From: Frigoriglobus tundricola
Lineage (GTDB): Bacteria; Planctomycetota; Planctomycetia; Gemmatales; Gemmataceae
Direction of reading: 5' to 3'
Assembly: GCF_013128195.2 (NCBI RefSeq)
Contig: NZ_CP053452.2
Location: 3,720,001-3,784,000 of the forward strand
DNA: 64,000 nt
The number at the start of each line of letters is the position of its first letter. Positions within the stretch are counted from its first letter, which is position 1. A program made the translations under genes and the position numbers. Of the stretch, positions 8,768 to 18,258 are shown one piece after another. The notes beneath the pieces are model-generated. The model saw only the letters and a list, made by a program, of their open reading frames with translations, had not been told where the DNA came from and did not search any database.

Positions 8768-10165
8768 TCAATTCAGTTGGTATTCCGGTAGCGTCAGTGC
8801 CAGGTGCGTGACGGCCCGCGTGCGGTGCGCCGCGAGGTCGTCCCCGGTCCAGTACGCGGGGTACTTCACGTCCTTCGTGGACCTCAGGTAGTCGAGCAGC
8901 TTGTTGCGCGTGGCCGGCGGGGCGTCGCCCTGGAGGAACAGGCCGAGCAAGAAATCCACCGTCTCCGCGTCGCCCTTGATCCCGTGCTTCGCGAGCAGTT
9001 CGGCCGGGTCGCAGCGCGCGCCGAAGCGGCCGTCCTCGGTGGAGGTGAGCGCCAGAGCGATGTTGTTGCGGCCGAGAAGCGTTTGGGCGTTGAGCCACGC
9101 CGGGCCGCCGTCCCAACCCTTCACGGAGGGCGGTGCGAACAGCACCTGCCCCAGACTGTCGAGCGCGTCCGCGAGCGGTAGGGCGCCGGTGCCACCTTCC
9201 AGTGTGCGAACGGTGCCCACCACGAACTCGACCGGCGATTTGATCTTCGCCCGGTACGCGGTCGGTGAGAAGAACACATTTGAGCGCAGGATCGTGGACA
9301 CCAGGGTGCCGGTATTGAAGCCACTGGCCCGGTACTCTTCCGCGAGCGGGTCGATCAGCTCCGCCGGAGGGGTGTCCGTGTCGCTGACCAGGAACCGGTA
9401 GAGCTTGCGAACGATGAACCGCGGGCACGCGGGGTGGTCGAGGCACAGTTTCGCGACGTCCTCGCCGGTGAACGCACCCTTTTTGCCGAACACGGTCTTT
9501 TCGCCCGCGTCGTGCTGTCGGGGGTTGAGCGCGCCCTTGCCGTCCCGGATCTCGTACCCGGTGAACGCCTTCGCGGCCTCGCGGATGTCGGTCTCGGTGT
9601 AGTTGCCGACGCCGAGCGAGAACAGCTCCATCACCTCGCGGGCGTAGTTCTCGTTCGGCGCGGCCTTCGTGCTGGTGTTCGTGTCGAGCCACACGAGCAT
9701 GGCGGGATCGGTGCCCATCGCCGTGAGCAGGTCCGCGAAACAGCCGAGCGCGTGCGTCTGGATCAGCCGGTACTGGCCGAGCATGAAGCGGGCGTTCAGC
9801 ACCTTCGCGTTACTGGTGGCGAAGTGGTTGTGCCAGAACAGCGTCATCTTCTCGCGCAGCGGGTGCCGGGTCTTCAGCATCCGGTCGATCCACCACGCCG
9901 AAAGCCGCTGCTGCGGCGCGCCGGTCGGCATCGAGCGTGCGCTCGCCATGAAGTCGGACGTGCGCGTGAAGTCGTCCGTTTCAGATGCGCCGGTCAGTAC
10001 GCGGTCGAGCGCCTTCGCGGGCCCGTCTTTCACGCCCGCGTCGAGTTCCGCGGCCGTCGCGCCGAACCCGGCGCGGCGGTACAGGTGCCCGACCGCCTTG
10101 CGGTCCCACGGGGCGTCGGTGCGGGGCGTGTACGGCTGCCAGGCGGTCTTGGGGTCCACGGCCAT
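8768..10165 (-). CDS. DUF1800 family protein
   Basis: The protein has 465 residues. The ATG giving MAVDPKTAWQPYTP is chosen over an in-frame ATG 16 codons upstream because family similarity starts here. DUF1800 features seen are HLYRRAGFGATAAELDAGV near the start, LREKMTLFWHNHFATS, NENYAREVMELFSLGVGNYTE, and the C-terminal VKGWDGGPAWLNAQTLLGRNN. The protein is helical and has no clear signal peptide. The biochemical role of the family is unknown, but it is nearly always encoded next to DUF1501, as here, with this gene first. A hairpin separates it from the upstream secreted-protein gene. Confidence 0.94.
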   Translation of the reverse strand: MAVDPKTAWQPYTPRTDAPWDRKAVGHLYRRAGFGATAAELDAGVKDGPAKALDRVLTGASETDDFTRTSDFMASARSMPTGAPQQRLSAWWIDRMLKTRHPLREKMTLFWHNHFATSNAKVLNARFMLGQYRLIQTHALGCFADLLTAMGTDPAMLVWLDTNTSTKAAPNENYAREVMELFSLGVGNYTETDIREAAKAFTGYEIRDGKGALNPRQHDAGEKTVFGKKGAFTGEDVAKLCLDHPACPRFIVRKLYRFLVSDTDTPPAELIDPLAEEYRASGFNTGTLVSTILRSNVFFSPTAYRAKIKSPVEFVVGTVRTLEGGTGALPLADALDSLGQVLFAPPSVKGWDGGPAWLNAQTLLGRNNIALALTSTEDGRFGARCDPAELLAKHGIKGDAETVDFLLGLFLQGDAPPATRNKLLDYLRSTKDVKYPAYWTGDDLAAHRTRAVTHLALTLPEYQLN

Positions 10166-10204
10166 TGTGTTCTCCGCGTCCACGGTCCACAGGGTCGCAG
10201 GGCC

Positions 10205-10235
10205 ACAGGGCACACAGGGCGGGAGCCCTGTGCCC
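10205..10235. terminator. Hairpin between DUF3352-like and DUF1800 genes
   Basis: An inverted repeat pairs AGGGCACACAGGGC with GCCCTGTGCCCT around a GGGA loop. It lies directly after the stop of the upstream gene on the minus strand. There is no long U tract, so it may be a weak terminator, an mRNA-stabilising stem or a copy of an intergenic palindrome. Confidence 0.5.
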
Positions 10236-10240
10236 TCTGG

Positions 10241-11962
10241 CTAGCGCACGTCCCACACCAGATCGAACTTGTATTCCTTCTCGGCGATGTCGAGTTCGAG
10301 GCGCACGGTGCCGAGCGACTGGATCCACGCCACCAACTGAGCGACTTCCTTCCGTGCGGTCTCCAGGCCGATGCCGCGGCCCAGGATCGCGTCCGTGATG
10401 AGCGGGTCCGGGAGCGACGCGAGCGCATCGGCCCCGCCCTTCGCGGAGACGACGCTGCGGAAGACGGCCCGGCTCGCCGGCCGCTTCTCGACGCGCTTCA
10501 GCTCGGTGATGAGGTTCTTGCCCAGCTCGACGGTACTCGCGACGACGAGTTCGCTGCCGACGAGCGCGAAACACGGCTCGAAGTTGAAGCGGACGCCGTC
10601 CGCGTCGTTCGCGAGGTCCTTGTTCTCCGGGAACCGGTACGCGACGAGCTCGACGCCCTCGTGGGTGTGTTGGACCATTTTCAGCCCGAACTGCAAGCTG
10701 CCGATGAGCGCGGCGGCGCGCAGCGCCGGTTCGACGGACTTGGCGAACTTCGGGTCGCGGCCGGTCGCGACGTACCCGAACGCCGGGAGCCGCTGGCCGG
10801 GCTCCTTCGAGTACGGCAGGGCGTTATGGTTCGCAACGACGAAGCGGTGGTGCGGCCCCCACATTTCGAGCAGCTCGCCGAACTTCGCGCTCCCGGGCAG
10901 CACCTTGGAGATGTCCTTATCGGCCTTCTCTAAGCCCGTGCGAATTTCGTCGTTCGCCAGCGTCTTGCGGTTCTTCCAGAGGTAGCCGATGTCGAGGTGG
11001 AAGCTCTGACTGTAAAGGGTGCCGGGCGGTTCGAGCAGCGGAAGGGTGCCGGGTTCGCTCGTCGGCGGGACGTGCAGTTGGTACTCCGCGGGGAACTCGC
11101 TCCGCCCGGCCGGGAGCCGCACCGCCAGCCGGAAGCCGGCCGGTTCCCGGTACAGCCCCGCGGCGATGTAGTCGGCCCGCTTCAGGCAGTCGATCGTTCC
11201 GCCCGCGGCGAGCGTTTGCACGAAATCTTTCCGGGTCGCGTCGAAGAAGTCCTTGGACGCTTTCGACTCCTTTACGGAAGCGAAATCGAGCCACAGCCAC
11301 GCCAGCGCGCCTTTCGGGAGCAACGCGAAGGCGTCGCGGCGGGCTTTGGGCTCTAGCGATTTCGCGCGGTCGGTCGTGGCGTCGGCCACGGCGAGTTGCA
11401 CAGCGGTTTTGAGCACCGCCTCGGTATTCGAAACGATTGTGGTCGCGCCGACGCGGGCGGTATAAAAGTCGCCGATCTGCACCGCATCGGTGCCGGCGAG
11501 GTCATAGCGCTTCACCACGCCCTTCGCCCCCTGCCGGGCGAGTTCCTCCTCGACGGTCTTGAGCGCCAGCTCCGTAGCCTTTTTCACCTGCTCCGCGTCC
11601 GTGCCCTCCAGCACGAGAACCGCGGGCGCCGGGTCGGGACCGAACCGGAAGCCGAGCGCAACCCCTTTGCCGGCGAGCTGATCGAGCAGGCCCGGCCACT
11701 TCGCTCCCAGTTCCGTTTCGAACAGCGCAAGGAGTTGGAACCCGCGCCGGGCGGTGGCGGAATCGTAAATCGGCCGATACTGGGGGAGCTTTTGTGCTGC
11801 CCGAAGCGCTTCGAGCCCTGTGACCGCCTCAGCGAGCTTGCGGGGGGTGTCGGAGACGAGAACGACCTGGGCCGTGGGGGGCACGCAGCGGAGCGGATCG
11901 GCCCGCGTCGCGGGGGCGGCCACGAATAGAGTCACGCCGGCCAGAAGCGGGATGCGAAACAT
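10241..11962 (-). CDS. Secreted DUF3352-like protein
   Basis: The protein has 573 residues and begins with a Sec signal peptide (MFRIPLLAGVTLFVAAPATRA). The mature part starts CVPPTAQVVLVSD. It has alternating alpha/beta segments and repeated motifs such as AVLVLEGTDAEQVKKATELA and GALAWLWLDFASVKES. This pattern resembles DUF3352-type periplasmic proteins of unknown function, but the match is from overall layout rather than a diagnostic motif. It is the first gene of a same-strand run leading into DUF1800 and DUF1501, so the three may form one secreted system. No catalytic residues are recognised. Confidence 0.6.
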   Translation of the reverse strand: MFRIPLLAGVTLFVAAPATRADPLRCVPPTAQVVLVSDTPRKLAEAVTGLEALRAAQKLPQYRPIYDSATARRGFQLLALFETELGAKWPGLLDQLAGKGVALGFRFGPDPAPAVLVLEGTDAEQVKKATELALKTVEEELARQGAKGVVKRYDLAGTDAVQIGDFYTARVGATTIVSNTEAVLKTAVQLAVADATTDRAKSLEPKARRDAFALLPKGALAWLWLDFASVKESKASKDFFDATRKDFVQTLAAGGTIDCLKRADYIAAGLYREPAGFRLAVRLPAGRSEFPAEYQLHVPPTSEPGTLPLLEPPGTLYSQSFHLDIGYLWKNRKTLANDEIRTGLEKADKDISKVLPGSAKFGELLEMWGPHHRFVVANHNALPYSKEPGQRLPAFGYVATGRDPKFAKSVEPALRAAALIGSLQFGLKMVQHTHEGVELVAYRFPENKDLANDADGVRFNFEPCFALVGSELVVASTVELGKNLITELKRVEKRPASRAVFRSVVSAKGGADALASLPDPLITDAILGRGIGLETARKEVAQLVAWIQSLGTVRLELDIAEKEYKFDLVWDVR

Positions 11963-12260
11963 GGTGGCGCTCCGGTGCGGGGGCTTGCCCGGAGTTACTT
12001 CCGCCGCGGGCGTCGAGTTTCAGAAATTGGCAAACGGACCGCAAATGGCCGCCGAACCGTAAGAGTAAGAGGCGACAGATAACGCAGAAGACGCGGACCG
12101 GAAGAAGAACAAATGGCTGGGTTCTGATCTGCGTTCCCGGCGTTGGTCCGCGGCGGCTTTCTCTTCTGCCTGGAATCGCGCCCGCGCGGGGCCGGTGGCG
12201 GCACACGACCTTACCGCCCCCTGAACGTGTCGGAGTCGGGTTGCCGTCCGCTGCCGGGGC

Positions 12261-13910
12261 TCAATCCTTCTTCGGCGGGCGGTGCGGGCCGCGGAGCTGT
12301 TCCAGTGCGGGTTCGAGCTTCGCCTTGCCCAGATTGGCGGCGTTGCGATTGAGCGCGTCTGCGACGGCGACGTTCAGGTCCGGGAACCGGAGCAGGAGCC
12401 AGCTCACCGTCGCGGCCGAGCGGTCGGGGGCTTTCGGGGGGAACTTCGGCACGGTCTCGGTCGCCACTTCCAGGAACAGCTTGTGGGACGCCTCCGCCTT
12501 GTTCTCGTGGGCCAGCACGACCGCTTGTCCCAGGCGCCCGGTCACATATGCCGACCGGCCGAGCGGTTCGCGCCACTCGGTGCGCTTGTTCGTCAGCTTG
12601 ATGAACCGGTCGGCCGCTTCCGGGAGCCGACGCTCCTTCAGGTAGAGCAGCCCCAGTTCGACGGACGCCTTGAACGCGTCCTCCTGCCTGGTCCCTTCGG
12701 CGTTCAGAAGGGCCAGCAGTTCGCGCTCGCGGGTGGTCGTGAGCTTTTCCGGCGGGCGCACGTCGGGCAGTCCCGGCCCCGGCGCGGCGGCTGCCGCGGG
12801 CGGCGGCGGGGCATCGGGTGGCGGGGTCCGGCGCGCGGACACGAACATGCCGCCGAGCGTCGCGAACAAGCACGCGACCCCGGCGACCGCCCCGCGCCAC
12901 CAGCGCACCGGTGGGGCCGGCGCCGGTACCGTGGCGATCGACCCGGATTGGGACAGCGACAGCGCGGCATCGGCCGCGAGCAACGCCCCCCCGCCCGTTC
13001 CGGCGTGGGTCGTCGCCAGAACCCCGGTGGTCGCCACCGCCGCTTCCCGCATCTTCACCAGCTCGCGGAGAACGTCCCGCGCGGACTGGTAGCGGTCGTC
13101 CGGGCCTTTCGCCATCATTTTGTGGATCATGGCGCACAGGTCCGGGGGCAGGTCGGGCCGCAGATCGGACAGGGGCCGGGGCTGCTCCTGGACGTGCTTC
13201 AGCGCCACGTCGAAGGCGCTGGCCCCGCGGAACGGCGGCTCCCCGGCGAGCAGGTGGTAGCAGGTCACGCCGAACGAGTAGATGTCGCTGCGGTTATCGA
13301 CGGCGTGGCCCTGCACCTGCTCCGGCGACATGTAGAGCGGCGTGCCGAGCGTGACCCCGCTCTGGGTGAGGTTGTTCGCCGGCACGTCGCCGCTGAAGAA
13401 GCGGCTCAGGCCGAAGTCCGTTACCTTCACCTCGACCTTCCGCGTCACCAGGATGTTTTCCGGCTTGATGTCGCGGTGGACGATGCCCTCCTCGTGCGCC
13501 TTCTGGAGCGCGAGCGCCACCTGGCGCATGACGCTGAGCGTGACGGGCAGGTCCGGCGGCCCCTTGCGGGCGAGGTAGTCGCGCAGGTTGCGGCCGTCCA
13601 CGTACTCCAGCACCATGTACCGGAGCCCGTCGGCCTCGCCGATCTGGTGGATGTGGACGATGTTCGGGTGATTGAGTTTGGCGACGGCCTGGGCCTCGGC
13701 CTCGAAGCGGGCGAGGGCCGTGAGGTTCTCGTTGAGTTCGTTGCGGAGGAGCTTGAGCGCCACGTCGCGCTTGAGGGACGTCTGCCGGGCGAGGTACACC
13801 TGCCCCATCCCGCCGGTGCCGAGCTTCCGCAGGATGTGAAAGTCACCGAGCGTGCGGCCGGTCAGGTCCGGCTGCGGTTCCGGGGCGGCTTTCGGTCGAG
13901 CATCCGGCAT
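12261..13910 (-). CDS. Membrane-anchored Ser/Thr protein kinase
   Basis: The 549-residue Hanks-type kinase has its glycine loop at residues 30-38 (LGTGGMGQV), the catalytic Lys in VALKLL, HRDIKPEN near residue 145, DFGLSRF, and SPEQ in the activation segment. The kinase domain spans roughly 24-285. A single membrane helix (AVAGVACLFATLGGMF) lies near residue 345, followed by an Ala/Pro-rich linker and a helical external domain of about 170 residues with TPR-like content. All catalytic residues are present, so it should be active. It presumably relays an outside or envelope signal to cytosolic targets. It is divergent from the LRR gene at 14198, with which it shares a 287-bp intergenic region. 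Confidence 0.95.
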   Translation of the reverse strand: MPDARPKAAPEPQPDLTGRTLGDFHILRKLGTGGMGQVYLARQTSLKRDVALKLLRNELNENLTALARFEAEAQAVAKLNHPNIVHIHQIGEADGLRYMVLEYVDGRNLRDYLARKGPPDLPVTLSVMRQVALALQKAHEEGIVHRDIKPENILVTRKVEVKVTDFGLSRFFSGDVPANNLTQSGVTLGTPLYMSPEQVQGHAVDNRSDIYSFGVTCYHLLAGEPPFRGASAFDVALKHVQEQPRPLSDLRPDLPPDLCAMIHKMMAKGPDDRYQSARDVLRELVKMREAAVATTGVLATTHAGTGGGALLAADAALSLSQSGSIATVPAPAPPVRWWRGAVAGVACLFATLGGMFVSARRTPPPDAPPPPAAAAAPGPGLPDVRPPEKLTTTRERELLALLNAEGTRQEDAFKASVELGLLYLKERRLPEAADRFIKLTNKRTEWREPLGRSAYVTGRLGQAVVLAHENKAEASHKLFLEVATETVPKFPPKAPDRSAATVSWLLLRFPDLNVAVADALNRNAANLGKAKLEPALEQLRGPHRPPKKD

Positions 13911-14197
13911 CGTCCGGCTCCGGCGGCGGGTCCCACGAGAACGGCCGCGTCTTCGGTCCCCGCGGCCGCTCCGAGTTACAAGCGGAACGAGGGGGTGGGG
14001 GCGACCACGAGCGAACCTGTGTGGGGGAAGGCGCTGGCGGACGAGAGTGACGCGGTCGCCAACGCACTCATCTTATCTCAGGGCGCGAAAAAGAAAAATG
14101 AGAACGCCGCGCCCGTCGATCCGACCGCGGTCTTTCTCTCGTGTCGCTTCGTCTTATAATTGAACCCCGCCACCGCACCCGCCTGACGGAGCCGCCC
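13911..14197. promoter_or_regulatory. Divergent intergenic region with TATAAT for the LRR gene
   Basis: This 287-bp gap separates two divergent genes. A perfect TATAAT at 14155-14160 stands out in high-GC DNA and lies 37 bp before the ATG at 14198, a sensible -10 position for that gene. No good -35 box is visible at the expected spacing. Nothing comparable is seen for the kinase on the other strand. Confidence 0.5.
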
Positions 14198-14890
14198 ATG
14201 CGTCTTGCTGTTTTGGGAGCACTGATTTTTGGTCTGACCGTGTGCACGCCTCGGACCCGGGCCGCCGATTCGGCCCCGACCGACGACGAGAAAAAGGCCA
14301 TCGATCTCGTCGCGAAAGCGGGCGGGAAGGCCGACCTCGACCCGAAGCTTCCGGCCCCCGCCCGCGTGTCCGCGAAGTTCGATTCCGCGACCGACCTCGT
14401 ACTCATCGGACTGAAGAAGACCCCGACGATCGGTGCCCTCGACGTGTTCGACGCCACCCGCGTGACCGAGAGGGGATTGGGGGCGCTCAAGGACCTCCCG
14501 AACCTGCGCAAACTCACTCTCGGTAAGTCGGAAATGACCCTGCCCAAAACGACCGCGATCGGGCGCTGTAAGGACCTCCGGGCCCTCTTCCTCGGCGGTT
14601 CGGGCCTGACGGACGCTAGCCTCGCCGGGCTGAAGCCGCTGTCCCATCTGGAATCGCTCGACATCTCCGACAACCCACAAGTAACCGACAAGGGGATGGT
14701 GACCGTGAAGGCCTTGGAGCGCCTTCAGATGCTCCACCTCGGCAAGACCGGTGTGGGTGACAAGGGGCTGATGACGCTGGCGGGCCTGGACGGGTTGCGG
14801 TCGCTGAACGTGACCGGGTCCAAAGTGACCGCCGACGCGGCCGAGAAGTTCGCCGACGACATGCCCAATTTGCGCGGCGTCCGGCGGTAA
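14198..14890 (+). CDS. Secreted leucine-rich-repeat protein
   Basis: The 230-residue protein has an N-terminal signal peptide (MRLAVLGALIFGLTVCTPRTRA). About six repeats follow of the form L(x)2L(x)LGxxxxTDxxLAxLKxLxxL, for example GLTDASLAGLKPLSHLESLD and TGVGDKGLMTLAGLDGLRSL. They match the cysteine-free bacterial LRR type common in planctomycetes. Such repeats form a curved protein-binding surface; the partner is unknown. The ATG at 14198 is chosen because the signal peptide starts there and a TATAAT box lies 37 bp upstream. It is divergent from a Ser/Thr kinase gene, which could be linked functionally, but this is only inference. Confidence 0.85.
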   Translation: MRLAVLGALIFGLTVCTPRTRAADSAPTDDEKKAIDLVAKAGGKADLDPKLPAPARVSAKFDSATDLVLIGLKKTPTIGALDVFDATRVTERGLGALKDLPNLRKLTLGKSEMTLPKTTAIGRCKDLRALFLGGSGLTDASLAGLKPLSHLESLDISDNPQVTDKGMVTVKALERLQMLHLGKTGVGDKGLMTLAGLDGLRSLNVTGSKVTADAAEKFADDMPNLRGVRR

Positions 14891-14961
14891 CTCGTTGATG
14901 GGGGCGGCGGCGCGTTGCGCCCCGCCTCACACGTGCGCCCCGTGCCCCGGACCGAGCGCGC

Positions 14962-15705
14962 TCACTCGGCCGCCATGTCTTCGGTGAGCACGGCGTCGAT
15001 GTAGACGTTTTGCACGTCGTCGTGATCGTCCAGCGCGTCCATGAACCGGATCACCTTCTTGCCCGTTTCCACGTCGATCTCTTTCTGCGCCTTGGGCAGG
15101 TACTTCACTTCGGCCTCGGTCGTTTCCACGCCGGCTTTTTTGAGCGCGTCCTGAACGGCCGAGAAGCTGGACGGGTCGCACACGATCTCGAAGGTGTCGC
15201 CCTCGCGCTTCAGGTCGTCGGCCCCGGCCTCGAGCGCGACGGCCATGAGCGCGTCCTCGTCGGGGTGCTTGGCCGCGTCGATGGCGAAGAACCCCTTGCG
15301 GTCGAACAGGTACAGGACGCTACCCGGTTTGCCGGGCTCGGTGCCCGCCCGCTCCAGGATCTTCTTGATCTCGCCGTTGGTCCGGTTGCGGTTGTCGGTA
15401 AGGACGTCGACCAGCACCGCGACGTTGCCCGGCCCGTAGCACTCGTACAGCACCTCGGCGTAGTTGACGCCGTCCAGCTCGCCGGTGCCGCGCTTGATGG
15501 CCCGCTCGATGTTCTCCTTGGGCATCGAGACCGACCGCGCCTTGTCGATGGCGTACCGGAGCCGGAGGTTCATCGCCGGGTCGCCGCCGCCGGCCTGGGC
15601 GGCAATGATGATGTACCGGCTGAGTTTGCTGAACAGCTTGCCCCGCTTGGCGTCCACGGCATTCTTGTGCCGGACCATGTTCTTGTAGTGGCTGTGCCCT
15701 GCCAT
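14962..15705 (-). CDS. yebC: YebC/PmpR-family protein
   Basis: The 247-residue protein has the family start MAGHSHYKNMVRHKNAVDAKRG (canonical MAGHSKW). It continues with FSKLSRYIIIAAQAGGGDP, RLRYAIDKARSVSMPKENIERAIKRG, and NRNRTNGEIKKIL. Length and domain order match the three-domain YebC fold. Members were long annotated as transcription regulators; recent work on YebC paralogues points to a role in translating proline-rich stretches. Which role applies here cannot be decided from sequence. The gene is monocistronic in this view and its upstream side carries a 283-bp palindromic element. Confidence 0.95.
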   Translation of the reverse strand: MAGHSHYKNMVRHKNAVDAKRGKLFSKLSRYIIIAAQAGGGDPAMNLRLRYAIDKARSVSMPKENIERAIKRGTGELDGVNYAEVLYECYGPGNVAVLVDVLTDNRNRTNGEIKKILERAGTEPGKPGSVLYLFDRKGFFAIDAAKHPDEDALMAVALEAGADDLKREGDTFEIVCDPSSFSAVQDALKKAGVETTEAEVKYLPKAQKEIDVETGKKVIRFMDALDDHDDVQNVYIDAVLTEDMAAE

Positions 15706-15852
15706 GTCGTACCCCCTCGGAAGCCTATGATGTGACCAGTATAGCGGACGGGCCGAGATGTGTCGGACCGTGAACGAGTCACGGAAAATGACTTGAACCG
15801 GGAGCGGTCGATCGAGTTCGCCCGCCCGCTCCCGGCCTGAAATGCGTGGTGT

Positions 15853-16135
15853 GTAACCGGTCGGGCTCGGCGCCGCTCGTGTTCGAAGGTTTCACCACAA
15901 CAGAGGGTCCCCGTGCAGCGGGGGGAAGGTCGCACAAAGGGCACAAAGGCGAGCACGATCGAGACCAGACCGCAGGGACTTGATTGCTTTCTCTGTAGCC
16001 CCGGGCTTCTCAATTCTTGTCTCAATCATTGCCTTCTGTGTTCTTTGTGTCCCTTTGTACGACCTTCCCCCCGCTGCACGGGGACCCTCTTTGTGGTGAA
16101 ACCTTCGGTCTTTGCGACTGAGCCCGACCGGTTAC
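15853..16135. repeat. 283-bp nested palindromic element with CACAAAGG motifs
   Basis: The outer tips (GTAACCGGTCGGGCTC and its complement) lie at 15853-15868 and 16120-16135. The inner arms pair over about 50 bp, from 15884 (CGAAGGTTTCACCACAA...) to 16106, and include a GTCCCCGTGCAGCGGGG segment. The arms end in CACAAAGGGCACAAAGG on one side and CTTTGTGTCCCTTTGT on the other. The loop of about 90 bp encodes nothing recognisable. The layout is like a MITE or large REP element. It lies between yebC and the broken histidine kinase. Confidence 0.8.
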
Positions 16136-16168
16136 GCTCAACTGAATACCCCCCGCGCGGTTTCGAAC

Positions 16169-18061
16169 TCACTTCGCCTTTCCGTCGGTGAGCGGCGGCC
16201 AGTACACCCTTACCTGCGTGCCCCACCCGACCTCCGACTCCACCTCGATGTGCCCGCCCGCCGCGGTCACCGCTTCGTGAACCATCGCCAGCCCGAGGCC
16301 GGTGCCGCGCTCGCCCTTCGTGGTGAAGAACAGCTCGAACATCTTGGCCCGCACCTCTTCCGGCATGCCGCACCCGGTGTCGGCCACCGTGACCGCGACG
16401 TACCGGCCGGGCGGGCGGTCCCGCGGCCAGCCGGCGCGCCCCGGCTCGATGACCGCCGTCGTCGCGCGCACGGTGATCGTGCCCCGCGTGGTCGCGTCGC
16501 GCGTTCAGCACCAGGTTGAGGACCACCCGGTCGAACTGGGTGGCGTCGGAACACACCAGCGGCAGGTCCGGTGCGAGATCGAGGACGAGCGGGACCGGCG
16601 CCCCGACCAGCCGGCGCAGGACCGGTTCCAGGGCGCGGAGCGCCGCCGCCGTGTCCAGCGGCACGCCGTGCGACGAACCCGGCTTGCTGACGGCCAGGAG
16701 CTGGCGGCTCACCCCGGCCACGGTCTGCGCGGTCTGGGCGATCGTCTCGGCCGTTTCCCGGTGCGGGTGGCCGACCGGGAGCGCCGCGCGAGGATCAGGT
16801 CGGCGTTCCCGACGATCACCCCGAGCAGGTTCTGGAAGTCGTGCGCGATGCCGGCGGCCATGCGCCCGGCCGTCGCGAGGTTGGCCGCGCCGCGCGCGCG
16901 CCGCCTCGGCCGCGCGGGCGCGCCGCTCGGCGGCGGCGCGGCGCGCCTCCGGGTCCGCCCCCGGCCGGGTCGTCGCCGCGGGCCAGTTCCACCGCGGCCC
17001 GCGGCGCGAGCGCCTTCAGCACCACCCGGACGTCGGACTCGGCCCCGAACGGGCGGTCGTCGGCCACCGCGAGGAACCCCAGCAGCCGCCCGGTCCCGTC
17101 GGCCAGCGGTTCGGCGGCGAACGCCTCGGCGCGCAGTTTCACCAGGAGCGGGTCGCCCGGGTGGCGGTCGCGCGCGGCGGCGGGCAGGAGCACCCCGCCG
17201 CCGGAGAGGAGGTCGCGCACGAGCCCGGCCGCCGGCAGCGCGAACGGCTCGGCGCTGCGCCCGTCGCTCCACACGGCCGCCGCCCGGGCGGCCCCGGGGT
17301 CGAGCGGGTGCGGTTCCACGACCACCGCCGCGCGGCACCCGCACACCGCACAAAGGTGCTGTGTCAGCTTGGCGAGAAACGCGCTGCCGGTCGTCGCGCC
17401 CACGCCTTCGAGGGCGTCGAGGACCGCCGCCCCGCGTCCGCCCCGGCGCGTGACGTCGGTGGTCGTGCCGTCCACGCGCAGCGGGCGGCCGTCGCGGTCC
17501 CGGACGAGCTTCCCGCGGGTCACCGCCCAGCGGTCCCCCCGGCCGGGTGCGCGACCCGGTGCTCCAGGGCGAAGGTGTCCGCGTCCGGCAGGCGGGCGAG
17601 CGCGGCGCGCATCCGCTCGCGGTCGGCGGCGGGCAGCGCGTCGAGCCAGCGCCCGGGCGCGTCGAGCAGTTCGTGGGCCGTCACCCCGTAGAGCCGCTCG
17701 ACCGCGCCGGCGGCGAAGAACACCAGTTGCCCGTCCGGCCACGGACCAGACCACGTCGTCGAGCGACGCGAGTACGGCGTGCGGCGCGACGGCCGCCGCG
17801 GCCGGGGCGGGCTCGGGTGCGGGTGCGGGGGGCGCGGGGGCGCGCTCGTCGCCGGACCCGCGCCGGGGGGCGCGGGCCGACGGGCGTCTCCGCGGCCCAC
17901 GGGGTCGGGGTCTGTGTGAGGGGGTGCGGGGGGAGGGCGAGAACAGTGGGCGGGGCGTCGAGGAGCACGGCCTCGAGTGCGGCCGTCCGCTGCTCCTGTC
18001 GGCGCAGCCGGTCCAACGTCTCACGCAGCAGTTCTTCGATCGCGTCGGGGGAGGTGGTCAT
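16169..18061 (-). pseudogene. PAS-GAF-histidine kinase, multiply frameshifted
   Basis: All parts of a sensor kinase can be read, but in changing frames. The N-terminus is MTTSPDAIEELLRETLDRLR (coiled coil). A PAS-like region follows (QLVFFAAGAVERLYGVTAHE, 17.6-17.7 kb), then a GAF-like region (16.98-17.45 kb). HisKA has its phospho-acceptor in GRMAAGIAHDFQNLL (about 16.84 kb). HATPase has its N box in FDRVVLNLVLNAR (about 16.52 kb) and its G boxes in ADTGCGMPEE and RGTGLGLAM (16.2-16.4 kb). About six frame changes are needed, near 17.88, 17.75, 17.54, 16.96, 16.78 and 16.50 kb. The sequence is extremely GC rich with long G/C runs. Motifs are intact and stops are rare, so sequence error is at least as likely as decay. 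Confidence 0.72.
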
Positions 18062-18135
18062 CGGGCGCGCTCCCACGCGGGCGAAGTGCCGGCGGAGGAA
18101 GAGCGGGAACCGGAGGGCGCCCTTGGTCTTCCACT

Positions 18136-18166
18136 CCGCGTTCCGCGCTCCGCGTTCCGCGCTCCG
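18136..18166. repeat. 14-bp tandem direct repeat
   Basis: Two complete copies of CCGCGTTCCGCGCT are followed by a partial third. They lie in the gap between the divergent histidine kinase and esterase genes. The function is unknown. Confidence 0.6.
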
Positions 18167-18258
18167 ACCGAAGGGAGGGTCGGTGCTTGCTTCCCCCCCG
18201 CCCCGCGCGGTACGCTCTCATCCTCAACTTGCGCCCGCCACTCCGAAAGGCTCCCCCC

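Noticed and set aside
7103-8791. 562-codon plus-strand frame across the serpin and DUF1501 region
   Set aside because: It is antisense to DUF1501 with clear family motifs, and its composition is that of a shadow.
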